Source of the DNA: Hofstenia miamia
Lineage: Eukaryota > Xenacoelomorpha > Acoela > Hofsteniidae
Reading direction: 5' to 3'
Length of the DNA stretch: 64,000 nt
Assembly (NCBI GenBank): GCA_900660155.1
Contig: CABFPE010000436.1
Coordinates: forward strand, 418,859-482,858
The notes beneath the pieces are model-generated. The model saw only the letters and a list, made by a program, of their open reading frames with translations, did not search any database and had not been told where the DNA came from. Shown piece after piece: positions 45,376-57,041 of this stretch. The stretch's first letter is position 1. Each line of letters opens with the position of its first letter. Position numbers and translations under genes: made by a program.

Positions 45376-46905
45376 TAAGGCCTCTAGCGAAATTTGCGGC
45401 GAAGGTATAGAATAGGGTGCACGTGGAACACGTGGACAAAAGAAACACTAATTTAATTTAAAAATATAAGAAGTGCAATAACATACGAAAAATTTTTTAA
45501 AAATAATAGATATATACCGAATAACTTTCCATAATTAACTAAATTCGTAGCACGAGGTATATATTTAAGGACAATAACTAACAGAAAACTTGAAATTCAT
45601 AAAATAATTAACTATTGCTAAACAAATTACTAAATCTAGAAGTATATTCATGCAAATCTATTCATTTTTAGTGTAAATATATATATATAAACTTTTATAC
45701 TTTGCAACCGCTTTGCATTTTCAGAGAATTTGCTCTTTTGATTTGTATTTATTTGCACATTTTATTTATCAATTAGTAAAAATAAATTTATGGCTAATGT
45801 GCATAAATATTATACATGCGTCTAATAGTTATAAATATATTTTGTGTAGTACGGATGTACAGAATCGGCTGGGTGCAATTACGATGGGCCTGCAATTATT
45901 ACTGAAAATTCAAATAAATCTACTCAATGTGTTATATACATTAAGTATAACGTATAGAATTATAAATTTTCATACTTATATTGAACTCAACAAGTGCAAG
46001 AAGGCATTAATATCATAAAAATATGCATTTATACAAAATTAATGGCATCGAACTGATTGACGAACATATAATAATTTCTTTTAAATTCCTTAACGCTCGA
46101 GGATTGGCGTACTTCACGAGATATTCTATTAAATAGTGTTGGGGCACACACTGAAAATGCTCTTTCCGTCGAATATTCTGGGTATGGTGAGCAATCACTG
46201 AGATCTCAAATTTGTTTCATTAGTATGCAGCAATTCAATTAGGTATAGAGGCCTCATTCCATGCAGGAATTTTCAAGTTATTAGGAAATTTTGTACATAA
46301 TCCCCTGTGAACCAGTGCAACTCCAAAATTGCTGCAGATATTCTTTTCCGGTAGCCTAGATTGAAAACTAACCTAGCAAATCTATTTTGAACAGTTTGAA
46401 GGCGTTTCAAATGACAAGACGCAATTTTATGTAGTTGAACACTGTGTACATCAATGCGTAAAAATACTAACGATTTTGTACTTATAATAGTTGCTATAAT
46501 AATACGGGTAAAACCCATTGAATAATCAAAATTAATATATCAATATTTTTACCATAATGTATTTGGAAAATTCAGCTAAGTTAAAAACTTGATTTAAACT
46601 AAAAATGCATAATTTGCAAAAATATGATTTTATATCTTACAATTTGTTTAGTAATAGATAATAATTTTTTAAGAGTTCCAAGTTTTCAGCGCTATTGTCC
46701 TTAAATATATACCGCATGCTATCACGTGTTAGCGCGTGCTACGAATTTGGTTAATTATGGAAGGTTATCGGTCTATATCTACTATTTTTTAAACTTTCTA
46801 CGTACATTATTGCATTTCTTATCCCCATATTAGTGTTTATTCTGCTCGCTTCCACCCTATTCTATATCTTCGCCGCATTTTCCATCGCTGCGACCCTAAA
46901 TTACT
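45376..46905. mobile_element. 1.5-kb element with ~320-bp terminal inverted repeats
   Basis: The left arm (45376-45690) and the reverse complement of the right arm (46575-46905) align along most of their length. Shared words include TGCGGCGAAG, TATAGAATAGGGTG, CTTTCCATAATTAAC (a TTCCATAATTAAC core), AAATTCGTAGCACG and GGTATATATTTAAGGACAAT. Identity is perhaps 75-80%. The interior (45691-46574) has a LINE tail and AT-rich sequence, no transposase. The superfamily is undetermined and I see no clear target duplication. Confidence 0.78.
46013..46518 (-). mobile_element. LINE (CR1/L2-like) C-terminal fragment
   Basis: The - strand reads KRLQTVQNRFARLVFNLGYR, ILELHWFTGDYVQNFLIT, KFLHGMRPLYLIELL and SIFSVCAPTLFNRISREVRQ. 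This is the conserved tail of CR1/L2-type RTs (LQ.VQNR.ARLV..., L.WL....R..FK, LHG.AP.YL..LL, F.V.AP.LWN.LP...R). One in-frame stop follows FLIT. It sits inside the long-inverted-repeat element. Confidence 0.8.
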
Positions 46906-47815
46906 ATTCTAATTAGTGTCGCTATTCTACAAGTTCTCCCAATATGCTGTGGTTTTCTTGTTCACGTGTATTTTACTCTATGTCTTCATCAGTATTCCTA
47001 ACTAAATATCACTAGAAGCGCAAATTGCTACAATGTCAATTATGTATCAAATAAACAACAGTGTGCAAAAACTAATATAAATCACATTGTTTAAATTACT
47101 ATACAGCAAGTTCAAAACATTATAAATGAGAATACTAGAGAATTTTCTATGCAAAGTGAAAAAAGAATTCATTGAAGAAATTTAAAAAAACCTTGTACTT
47201 CCCAGTAACATTAAGAATTTATGCAAAGGCATTTTGCCAATAAAAAATGTGATTAAATTCGTAATAATAAGAACAACTAATATGCTTTGCAAATTACACT
47301 GTGACATAGATCAGGTAATAAATTTGAGGTTCAATATTTCATGAAATGAAAATTCAAAGGAAAATATTAAAACTTAGACCTGCTTTTGAAAAAAAAGTAA
47401 ATTTCTAATTCATTAGTTTTTTACAATTTTAGTCCCTTAAATAGAAAATTTATAAAGATACGATTTTATGCCTCTGCATAAGGATTATATTTGATTATTT
47501 AATTATTTATTTATATTGAGAGACGATTTAATGAAATCAATATCATGGATCAATTGTATTACCTATCTGATTTTAGATATTCTCGCTACTTCCTTAATAT
47601 GGAAACTAAACCTATTTGTATTAATTCTACACTATTCTTTGTGTAGAAGCATGAACATTTTGAACTGATGACATCGAAAAAAATCTCAAAAAACCATCAG
47701 GTTATTGCTTCACATTCATTCACACTTCATTGAATAGAATATCAATCAAATAGTTTTGATTTTATATTTATGGGAATGCTGCAATACCGGATGCATTGCT
47801 CAAAATGATTTATTT
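46906..47815. other. Intergenic, no gene recognised
   Basis: AT-rich and non-coding on both strands. No repeats beyond short A/T runs. Confidence 0.5.
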
Positions 47816-48039
47816 ATATTAGATATATCATAGACATGTGCTGAATTGAAAATTGTATGTTCCCCAGAGTGCGTGTAATTGTAGAATAGATGTATTTGTT
47901 TATAATAAATTTTTCCTGTTAATACTTGGGTAATTAATATTTAATATTGAAGTAAAAAGGCCTACCTCTTAATGTGGCTATGTATTTAGGCCAAAGCATA
48001 CACCAATGAAGAACCATAATATGGTAGATTTAAATATAA
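47816..48039 (+). repeat. 224-bp direct repeat, copy 1
   Basis: Starts ATATTAGATATATCATAGAC and ends AGATTTAAATATAA. It appears identical to 48795-49018 in the same orientation. Confidence 0.9.
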
Positions 48040-48245
48040 CTGTTTTCGGCTTTTCGTTTCAGATCATTCTTAACCTCAATTAATGTCAAATCGTCGTTTG
48101 TAAGAATATGATTATGCTTATTATGTGTAATCTAAAAAAATAACTGCATTTTCATTCAAAACATATTCGTTAATATAATATATATATATGTTACTAACAA
48201 ATTAGCAAATAGACAAGCTGTAACCCTCCCTAAATACTAATGCGT

Positions 48246-48503
48246 TTAAATGTATCTTACTATAGTTAATATAAATACCCTTGCATTGTTGTTTGAAATT
48301 ATAGCAGAAGCTTTACATCCATTCTTGTATTCAGCACAGCGAAGGTATATTGCATTATTGGAAGTTCGATTTATCGTAAATAAAAATCCATCTATTAAAT
48401 AGAGCTTCGACCCTTTTCTGCGCCCTTCAACAATCGAAAACATTCTAAAAATGAATTCACCGTATAATATATTTAAATTAATATAGGTAGAAACATTTTT
48501 CAT
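48246..48503 (-). CDS. FLYWCH-type zinc finger exon
   Basis: The - strand frame reads FSIVEGRRKGSKLYLIDGFL, then FTINRTSNNAIYLRCAEYKN, then GCKASAIISNNNARV. This is the FLYWCH pattern: a basic start, F/Y-L-Y-like strand, a W/Y-x-C residue pair, then C and a histidine or equivalent further on. The expected final His is not visible, so the finger may continue in another exon or be decayed. FLYWCH domains occur in host DNA-binding proteins and in MULE-type transposases; no MULE catalytic domain is visible nearby. It lies between two identical 224-bp repeats. Confidence 0.6.
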   Translation of the reverse strand: MKNVSTYINLNILYGEFIFRMFSIVEGRRKGSKLYLIDGFLFTINRTSNNAIYLRCAEYKNGCKASAIISNNNARVFILTIVRYI

Positions 48504-48794
48504 AGCGTACGTTTCTGCAATGCTTTAAATACATCGTCAACCAATTAACTTTACATACTTAATTTATGCAAATCACATGAATTCACAATTTAATAGCAAA
48601 ACTTAAGAATAAACGCAATTTTAACTAACATTGATCAATATCTATTAAATTAACTTAAGGAATGTCCCTAATGCATCAAATGTCTCTTCATTGCTAAATT
48701 TTAAATTTTAAATATAAATTAAGAAACATTTTGGGAAATTACAGTAACGGGACAGCGTAGATAATCGGGCGAATAGATAAAAATCTGGTTCACG

Positions 48795-49018
48795 ATATTA
48801 GATATATCATAGACATGTGCTGAATTGAAAATTGTATGTTCCCCAGAGTGCGTGTAATTGTAGAATAGATGTATTTGTTTATAATAAATTTTTCCTGTTA
48901 ATACTTGGGTAATTAATATTTAATATTGAAGTAAAAAGGCCTACCTCTTAATGTGGCTATGTATTTAGGCCAAAGCATACACCAATGAAGAACCATAATA
49001 TGGTAGATTTAAATATAA
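48795..49018 (+). repeat. 224-bp direct repeat, copy 2
   Basis: Same sequence and orientation as 47816-48039, 979 bp downstream. The flanks outside the two copies do not match each other. Confidence 0.9.
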
Positions 49019-49359
49019 AAGTAAGAGGAAGGCGTGCACCATGGTATTGAATTGAATATATATAACTACTTCACACAAAAATGCAAGCATGCCGCTGGAC
49101 AATTACATTTTAAAAATGTAATTTAATATAAAGCTCTTTACGAACTTAAATTCTATGAAACATTTTACGAACATAAATTTTACGAACTTAAATTTTGATT
49201 GATACGGTATTCATCTCATTCAATTCAATATGAACAAATGATAGCTATTGGGTAAACTCCTTGATTGTTATTTAGGCTTTTTATCTGTAGTTTATAATTA
49301 TTTAATGATAACATATAATTTTAAGCTAGATTATTGTTAGCTTAAGGAGAATGGAGGAA

Positions 49360-50340
49360 CATAGACGATGGATGAGTACTTCTTGGAACCGGTAGCGGTT
49401 CGCACTTTCTTTTCAAATTTGGATTAAGATTTTATGAATTTGACAAGTAGTTGTTCGTTGAGCTTCTTTGCAGAACACGAAAACATGTTGGATAACCGAG
49501 GATGGATAATGATTATGATTATGTACGGCTACTGACGTAATAATATCGATGATGATGACTGGGTGGTTTTCGATTCGTACAGGATCCAAAGATGACAGAT
49601 TGAGGTGTGCTGTTCTCTCATAAGAAATCTTGAGCAGTGGGTTGCAAGGTAAACGTGTAGAAAGTAAGGCTGAATCTGTTGAGCGTAGTTGGAAGCCGTA
49701 ATGTAAGTGGGGTTCATGTAGATCGCCCGATGGCAGATTTGATTGGAGTGAAAGCCAGCTTAGTGAGACAAAAATTTCTTAGCGCAGCAAGAGTTTTCTC
49801 ATTATTGATGGATGATTAAGATGTTGAAAGACGACCTTTTGTTCATGAGCAACTTGGATTGAGTGTCTTTTTCGGTATTGTAGTTTGGGCAGCGGAAGAT
49901 GATATGGTTGATGCTTTCTCTCTCTCTTGGCATCTGATATTAGAGCAGAAAGGAGAAGTCTGTTGGTTTATCTTGGAGATGTAGTCATTGTGATTGCCGT
50001 GACCTGTAAGTGCTGAGTTGAGGACATATGGAATGTTTTTAGGGAAGTGAAGAAATGCTTGATAATGGAATGTAAACTTCGTTCTACTGAACAATCTCTT
50101 ACTTTCTTTGTATAGAAATAAGAGACTTGCACGCGGTCTTCAAAGTAGTGCCCCAGATGCGAATGGCGTAGCTTATTCTAGGTGCAAGCACACCATCATG
50201 CAGGTTTCTAATGTTGGAAGAGTTTAATAAAACAATTAAAATTATATACAACCCCAGAAACAGCACTCTCAACAAGATAGTCTCAATCAACATTATGATT
50301 ACCAGTTTAATTTTAATAATAATCTGAAGCACTTGTTTAC
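49360..50340 (-). mobile_element. LINE tail of the I/R1/Jockey type, degenerate
   Basis: On the - strand LAPRISYAIRIWGTTLKTAC is the post-RT block (usual form: P.LTYG..VWGT.LK). About 100 codons on, NSALTGHGNHNDYISKI and FLLSDAKREKESINHIIFRCPNYN fit the conserved TGHG.F..YL......S..C......H....C tail found in I, R1 and Jockey elements. Frames are broken. It is GC-richer than the surroundings. Confidence 0.7.
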
Positions 50341-50549
50341 TTAAAGCTAAAGACGCTTGTTACTAAGTGCTTAATTTCTGTGAATGCATAAAGAATTTCC
50401 GACCGTTATATATTCCTTTATATTAAAAATCAATGACATTTAATTGATATTTATTTGACATTAGATTAATTTAGTCAATAAATTATCATGGTCAATAGTG
50501 TTTTGGGAAAAAAATAATTTATACATTCCATATTTTTTAAATTTGCCTA

Positions 50550-52043
50550 CGGTACCGGCATTAATTATTCGGACAGTGGCAATGCTTGGCACATGCATAG
50601 AGCAGTGATGCGCAGGATCAGGTGTCTAGGCGTAGTACACTTCGCGATAGGTTACTGAACGCCCATTAACTTTGATTTACCTTCCTTTCATGGCCAATAC
50701 ATGCAAATTTGCTTACTGTGTTCAATTTGGAGCAGTCAAAAGTGTTCGGGCGGTTTCTTAACGCTGTTAATGCTTATCATTGCGCCGAAAACTCGCATTT
50801 TAGTTTTTCGTTATTACTTTACCTTGACTTTTCACATTATTTCTGTGCACCAATGCCTGAAAAAACGACGTCTGAGGCATTTCGCAAGTTGATTATCGAA
50901 CAATATCAGATGGGTATGCCTGTGCGCAAAATTTCCACCGCTACTGAAACCTCTAAGTCGACTGTCGCGGATATTATTTCACGTTTTTAAAAATACGACA
51001 GAAACATCCAGAAGATCTCTAATTCGGCTAACTAAAGCAAACCCTCACTTGACTACATGGGAATTGAAACAAAATTGGGCAGATGGGAATGTCATAAAAG
51101 TACTCTCGCCGTCCATCAAATTTTGCAAAAATATGGTTTATTTGGTCGAACGGCAGCGAAAAACCTTTTCTTACGAACAGCAAAAGACTTCGTCGACTTA
51201 AATTCGCCCGCATTCACAGCCAGAAATCTGCTGAATTCTAAAGACAGGTTATTTTTTCTGACGAATGGAAATTCGAAATCTTTTCTAGTCGCTGTCAGTT
51301 TGTACGGAGACCTCCTGAAGGAAAATTATATTAGCCGAAATATACCCAGAAAACGGTGAAATTTGGTGAAGGTTCACTGATGGTCTGGGGTCGCAAAAGT
51401 GGATTCAAGTGTGAATAGTCGAGTTTATATCGAAATTTTGCGTGAAAATTTAGTACTTTATCAAGATGCAGCTCCTGCACACAGTTCGCGGGTAACAAAG
51501 GAACTTCTGGAAGAAAGTAATATTTAAGTTCTAGAAAACCGGCATGGACAAAGCCTAGATCTGAATGTAATAAAAAATTTCTGGGCTATTCTGAGAAACC
51601 ATGTTTCTGAAACTCAGCCTAAAAACCTGAATGAGTTGTGGAAGGCAATCAAAACGAAGTTTTATGAAATTCCTGACGATTACACCAAAAAACTGTTTGT
51701 CTCTCTGCCCAAGCGCATATAAAAAAATTTGCGTTCGAAGAGTAACCCAATTGCTCATTAATTTGGGTTGCAAAGTGCTATTATGTTTGTGGAATAGTGA
51801 TTTGTCAGTATTGTTCAGTTAATATACATCTAACACGGATTTTTACAACTGTCCGAACTCTTTTGACCACTCAAAATTGAGCACGGCAGGCAAATTTGCA
51901 TGTAGTGGTCATCAAAGTACGGTAGATCAACGCTAATTGGCGTTTACTAGCCTAAAACAATGCATAGTAGGTTGATGCAGTGCATCGCTGATCTATGCTC
52001 ATGACAAATACTGCTACTCTCCGAACTCTTAATACCAGTACTG
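50550..52043 (+). mobile_element. Tc1-like element with long inverted repeats, defective
   Basis: The ends CGGTACCGGCATTAA and (reverse complement) CAGTACTGGTATTAA lie beside TA duplications (50548-50549 and 52044-52045). The inverted repeats extend about 180 bp on each side. The transposase begins at 50853 (MPEKTTSEAFRKLIIEQYQM, then GMPVRKISTATETSKSTVAD, the HTH). It continues in changing frames through FFLTNGNSKS (the first catalytic Asp is replaced by Asn), LYQDAAPAHSSRVTKELL (second Asp kept) and LDLNVIKNFWAILR, where the usual PIENFW has Lys for the last acidic residue. Stops at 50988 and later and these replacements make it inactive. The long inverted repeats place it among the IR/DR-like Tc1 elements. 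Confidence 0.9.
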
Positions 52044-52045
52044 TA

Positions 52046-53750
52046 TTATAGTTGTTCTGCCCAGATTTCAAAAATTTGGCTTTTTAATCGTATTTAACGA
52101 GGCAGTTTCGATCTGGCTTTCCGAACGTTTTGTCAGGCTTTACGTTTGCAAAAATTTTAACAAGTAGATAGTGTTTTATTTTTTTATCTTATAGCATTTT
52201 GATAAATAATTGTTGCAAAATCAGTTCTCATCTGTCTTCCGTGTTATTCCATTCTCACTTTCGAGTATTTGCACAATTTGAAATTTTCGTATGGTGTTAC
52301 TTTCCAGTTGACAAATGTGTAATTTGAGGAGTCCTAGTTTCTAATTTTGTAGTGATCTATAACACATCGTGTGTATGCGTAAACGCAGTGTTTTCTAGTA
52401 CTCGGAAGGTTAAAAACTCGAAAACTTGAATGCCTTTAAATTCTATTTTTAAGATGGGTACATGGGATGATCTTTAATTAGGAAGATTTACATAGATGAT
52501 ACACTGTAAGAAATTTTGATTTACTTCTTTCACAATTTGCTATTTAGACTTATTTAATTATACTTTCTCTTTTGATATTATTTGCATGGTAATGGAAAAC
52601 AAAATTGCCTTGCTTTTGCTTTTCACTCACTGACTGTGCTTATTTAAAGGATAAATAGAACCACAGAAATCTTGAGTAGGCCATTACAGATCTAAATCTT
52701 AGCCATTTAAATCAGTTTATTAATTTTACTGAACTCACAAATCCGCAATTTGAACATTTGCTTTCTATTGTTGGTTATCAATTTAATTATCTGATTTGTG
52801 GCATTGATGCGCGGTTTTTTTAAATCTGTTTGTTTTTTAAATTTGTTTTTACAGTCATTGCTTATTATATCCTACAAATAAGGTTTATCTTCAATTGAAG
52901 TTCCTAAATTCATAGTGCTTCTATAATTCAAATGTTTAACTTTACTCAAATGTTTTTTTTGTCTGACTTATTGAAAATAGAATGATCTAGTTTTACAAAA
53001 AGCAACTTCAGCGGCTTGTTTTTATTATTTTGACTTAGGTAATCTAACAAACTATAAAGTTTTGGCCTACAAATGTTTTTGGATTAAAGTTATGGCCTTT
53101 TCGTGTGTATCCATTTCTGTTTCGTCGAATTTATTGTATCTAAATGTATTCCTTTTTGTGCCCGCATCCACTTGTTTATATCATGGTTGGTTTTTTATAG
53201 ACTGAAAGTTGTTGCATCAGTCATTAGAAGTGATTGGGATTGAAATGAAATTTTATTTATTTATTGGCTAAAAAGGCTCTACGGTTATTCTTAAACAGCT
53301 TGGAAATTATCAGTATCATTTGATTCAGCATTAGATTTTTTCAGTATTTCATGAGAACCTTCTGACTTTGATAACCAATGTAAGAGTTCTTTAGGAATTC
53401 CTTTAATTGGCAATGTTATCATGTTAAATTTTGAAGCATTTTTTTGTTTTTTATAGCTATTTTCATTTTTGAATTAGTGTACTGTTTAATACTTTTATCA
53501 CCTCCTGAATTTTTACGCCTAGTAATTACATTCGTGTCAAAAAATTTATGATATAATTGTGCAACTTCTTCAGTTGACGAATGGCTACATTAGAACGCTA
53601 TTATATCGGCCCTTGTCTTCTCTATTGATATTGCTGTGAGTAACTTGCGTAGTTGACTATGCTATTACGTGCCTGCCTTTATTTGTTCTTGTGTGTTTGC
53701 CACATTAAGTAATTTTAATTCACATTCAATTTGTCTAATTTTTTGGATCG
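52046..53750. other. Intergenic upstream of the ATPAF2 cluster
   Basis: Mostly AT-rich. Between 53230 and 53600 the - strand holds short fragments such as VAQLYHKFFDTNVITRRKNS in broken frames that look like LINE debris, but I cannot place them. No promoter motif recognised. Confidence 0.35.
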
Positions 53751-53756
53751 ACAAAA

Positions 53757-54310
53757 ATGCTCATGTCACCTCTTCACAACTTAGGGAGAAAGGATTGGAT
53801 TGAGTCTAAAATTCGTAAGATAGAGCATACCTTTATGAAAAGTGCGCTCCCTCTTTTCGAAACATCAACAAACTTCTGTGCTTTATGGAAAAGCTTTATT
53901 GAAATCATGACGTGTACCTTGATTCACATTGCACATTCTTTATTTTCAAAAAATGGAATTTTACCCACCAAGCTTTGTTTTTTCCGTTGTGATAAAAATT
54001 TCTTTCTCCTACTTAAATATATTAAAACATGTTCTTCCGTATCCCCAGGGCTGTTGTTTAGGCTCTGTTATATTTTTATTTTTACATAAATGATTTTCCA
54101 GCAGTGACCCTTCAGTCAACTTGTAATATGTTGACTAATGACGCAAAACTCCTCAACGTTGACTTCTTACTGTTTTTGAGATTCTGGTTTTTGCATCTGC
54201 TCTGCGTGTAATGGCCTTTCAAGTGCAATCAACTGCTTCATAACCTCAAACTTAATTTTCTTTAAGATGTGTTCCCCGTGTAGAGTTCAATATCTTTCAT
54301 TAGATTGGGC
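53757..54310 (+). mobile_element. LINE RT fragment
   Basis: The + strand contains a PQG-like block (TCCGTATCCCCAGGGCTGTT, 54036), followed by YINDFPAVTLQSTCNML, equivalent to LYINDLP in RTs, and NDAKLLNVD at the YADDTKL position. Further on comes a KCSP-like block. Frames shift repeatedly. It lies 280 bp upstream of ATPAF2 in the same orientation. Confidence 0.6.
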
Positions 54311-54586
54311 TGAGTGATGCGTGGTATGGCTCCCAACTGGGTTATTCAAAAATATTTTATGCCTGTCTACATTGGTAAATACAAAGTGAATGTGCAATAA
54401 AATTGGAAAATGTGACTTGTTTAACTTAAAGTTAGATTGTACGTTTGACTTTTATTTTGGTATTCCTAATTTTGTATTCACTAACATTGAGGTTGTTCAT
54501 TCGGCTACAAGTTCCACTATTCTATAATAATACGTTTACATTTTCATCAGTAAAATAAATCAATTTATTTAATAGTTTTGTTTTAG

Positions 54587-54763
54587 ATGAATGCATATAA
54601 ATTTAGTACTGTTAGATGGCTTTCGCGCGATATTAAGCGTTTTTACAAAGACGTCTCTTTAGCGCAAAGTAGTCATTTCAATTTCGAAATTCTACTAGAT
54701 AGAAGAAAATTGAAAACACCTTTAGGTCACGTAGTTTCCGTTAAGAATGAGGCTTTAGCACAG
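54587..54763 (+). CDS. ATPAF2: ATPAF2 exon 1
   Basis: 59 codons; ATG immediately after an acceptor-like TTTTAG, donor GTGAAT after CACAG, phase 0. It carries the presequence and the RRKLKTP block. Confidence 0.88.
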
Positions 54764-56927
54764 GTGAATTTTTTCTAATGCACAATTAAGTTGGCATCGT
54801 TTGAAACGCTCGATTTATTTAGTTAGCAATGCTAAATTACTATTATGTTAAAACATTTGTTAAATATCAAAATATTGAGCGATATTAAAATCTTTGTAAT
54901 CATTGATTCTTTATGATACGTTACTTTATGAGGAATATTGCGCCCAAATTTTAAACACCGTTAATTAAAAATATGTTCCATATATATGCGCAGTGCTGTT
55001 CTCGAACATATTTTACATATGTAAATGAATTCTACTGTCTTAAAATTGGTTTTTCAAAAAGTAGTCAATGTCTCATTTACCTTTACCGGGTTGGGCAAAA
55101 TGAGACATTTTTAACGAAGAAAATATAATTATAATCAGTTGCATATTGAGTCTTAAATCGAGTTTTCTTCATTAACAATAGGAAACATATCAAATTTACA
55201 TTAAAAATTAACTGTACAATTGAACTGGTAATATTCCAGAAACTTCCTGGTTCATAATTCCAAATATTTTTGATGTTGCTTAGATAAGAACATTACTCTT
55301 CGTTTTATATCATTTCATCAGAATCTTTTATAAAATTCTATTGAAAACAGATTTATAAACGTATAAAATCAAATGTGACGTTTATATCAGAGCTACAAAT
55401 CTACTTGTATATAGCAGCAAAGGCAAACTGCAATGCATTTTAGGATCTGCTCTACATTTTGGATCTCTTGGGTCCATAAACTAAAAGTTTTCAATTGCAT
55501 TTTACAAACTATTGGAGATGACGACTTTAGATCATATGATTTGTGTATGAGCAAAAGTCACATACAAAGAGCGTATCATCTCTTCCAGGGGCAACATGAG
55601 CCCATTTTGCAAATGCGACATTCAATCCATTTTCCTCTAGGATTGCCTCAAGGAAAATAATTCATCTCAGAATATGCATTCGACATCTTGATCATTCACA
55701 GAAGCTGATCTGATTTCCAATTCACGCATAAAATTTTTTCCAATTCTCGAGTGTCTCATTTTGGACGAATGCATTGAGCTAAACTACTAATTTTTGGAAA
55801 CCTTAGCATTATAATCACTTGCTGTGTTTCAATACACGATAACTAGAGCTCTTCAGTTACACAAAAACCGCATTGATACCTCTATCTAATGACATTTGCT
55901 GTTTCGTTTCAAAACAAAAAATATGCTCTAACGTTATAACAAGCGCGTCAAAAATTAATGTCATCTCTGCACGAGTAATGCATCGACATCACGCAACGAT
56001 CAATATCGCGTCGCTTTTCATTTAATGACGTCATGTTCATGGTGTGTGTTATCATCGTCGTTCTGATTTAATTTACTCAAAAGTGGAGTGTCTCATTTTA
56101 CCTGCCCGTCTTATAATAGCGATCTTCCCCTACACTTACAACAAAATTTCGCAAATTGTTACAATTATTGTGATAAAAAATTATAATGGTTTTATCAATA
56201 GCTAATGCACTATAACCGTGGTCAGTGTATAATCCTGCATTCTATTTTTAAGTTATAATGTTAAATTATAAATATTATCTAAAACTTTTTTTAATTTGAA
56301 TATTTATGAGTTATTAATTTATGCTGCTAGGCTGTTGCAAATGAATGGCGTTCTCAAAACAAAGTAATCAAGCGGCACGACATGCATTTAACCTCTTTTA
56401 TGTACGAAGTTATCGATAATGCTCTGAAGCAAACTAAGGATGACCTTGTTAATTCTATCATTTCTTACTTATCAACTGATACGGTCTGTTGTCGTGTTAC
56501 GGATCCTGAGAATTTTCTCGTTATTCAGAATGACAATTGGGATCCAATATTGAAATGGTTCAATGAAGAATTCATGTGTAGTATCCCAGCACACTATGAG
56601 ATCATTGCTCCCGAAATTTCATTAAATTCATTGTCAAATTTTAAAGCTCAGTTATTGAACTATAATCGAGAAGGTTTGGTTGCACTCTTGGCAATGACAA
56701 AGTCTTTGAAATCATGCATCATTGCATTAGCATTATCTCGTAGAGTTGTCAATGTTGATGAGGCCGTCAGATTAAGCAGACTTGAAGAAAATTTCCAAAC
56801 TGAGAAATGGGGCAAGGTTTCTTGGGGGCATGATATTGACTTTTTTGAAATTTCAAGCCGAGTTTCATCAGCGTCATTGTTTTTTCAATTATCAATGGAA
56901 TCTGTAAATTCCTTCAATAAGCTTTAG
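54587..56927 (+). CDS. ATPAF2: ATP synthase F1 assembly factor 2 (ATP12 chaperone)
   Basis: Mitochondrial matrix chaperone that holds the F1 alpha subunit until it is assembled. Two exons (54587-54763 and 56331-56927) give 257 residues; human ATPAF2 has 289 and the difference is mainly the N-terminal presequence. The first 20 residues are basic (K5, R10, R14, K17, R18), fitting a short matrix signal. Then follow KRFYKDVSLAQ, FNFEILLDRRKLKTPLGHVV and EALAQ-AVANEW across the join. Next come HLTSFMYEVIDNA, LSTDTVCCRVTDPENFL, NDNWDPILKWFNEEF and the C-terminal EAVRLSRLEENFQTEKWGKV with WGHD, all diagnostic of ATP12. The ATG directly follows TTTTGTTTTAG. DNAL4 starts 111 bp after the stop. The gene appears intact. 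Confidence 0.93.
55060..56110. repeat. Dispersed TGTCTCATTTT words in ATPAF2 intron
   Basis: TGTCTCATTT or its complement AAAATGAGACA occurs at 55068, 55098, 55750 and 56088, with a degenerate form near 55595. The first is followed by TACCGGGTTGGGC and the last by TACCTGCCCG. The arrangement suggests an inserted element with repeated terminal words covering much of the 1.57-kb intron, but I could not define clean ends. Confidence 0.4.
56331..56927 (+). CDS. ATPAF2: ATPAF2 exon 2
   Basis: Acceptor ATGCTGCTAG; begins AVANEWRSQN in phase 0 and ends NSFNKL with TAG at 56925. It holds most of the ATP12 domain. Confidence 0.93.
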   Translation, partial: AVANEWRSQNKVIKRHDMHLTSFMYEVIDNALKQTKDDLVNSIISYLSTDTVCCRVTDPENFLVIQNDNWDPILKWFNEEFMCSIPAHYEIIAPEISLNSLSNFKAQLLNYNREGLVALLAMTKSLKSCIIALALSRRVVNVDEAVRLSRLEENFQTEKWGKVSWGHDIDFFEISSRVSSASLFFQLSMESVNSFNKL

Positions 56928-57019
56928 CGTTTGTTTACTTTTGTAATTCTTCAAATACACTTGCATCTCTAACAGTTTTCATTTTTAATGTATTTCTTTT
57001 TCATTTTTATCGTTTAAAA

Positions 57020-57041
57020 CCAGTTTTTGTTGTTTTAGACC
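57020..57041 (+). promoter_or_regulatory. Candidate trans-splice acceptor before DNAL4
   Basis: TTTTTGTTGTTTTAG followed by ACC-ATG lies 111 bp after the ATPAF2 stop, with no AATAAA between the genes. A polypyrimidine-AG so close to both the upstream stop and the start codon leaves little room for an independent promoter and a 5' UTR exon. This is the arrangement of a trans-spliced downstream gene in a polycistronic unit. This is inference; an ordinary 5' UTR intron starting further upstream would look the same. Confidence 0.5.

Noticed and set aside
45713-46018. A 101-codon + strand ORF
   Set aside because: It is Ile/Tyr/Asn-rich, lies inside the inverted-repeat element next to a LINE tail and has no recognisable motif.
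47816-49018. LTR element with 224-bp terminal repeats
   Set aside because: No TG...CA ends, no target duplication, no primer-binding site or polyprotein between the repeats.
53757-54089. A 110-codon + strand ORF as a host gene
   Set aside because: Its end overlaps an RT PQG/YIND block read in shifted frames, so it is part of a LINE remnant.
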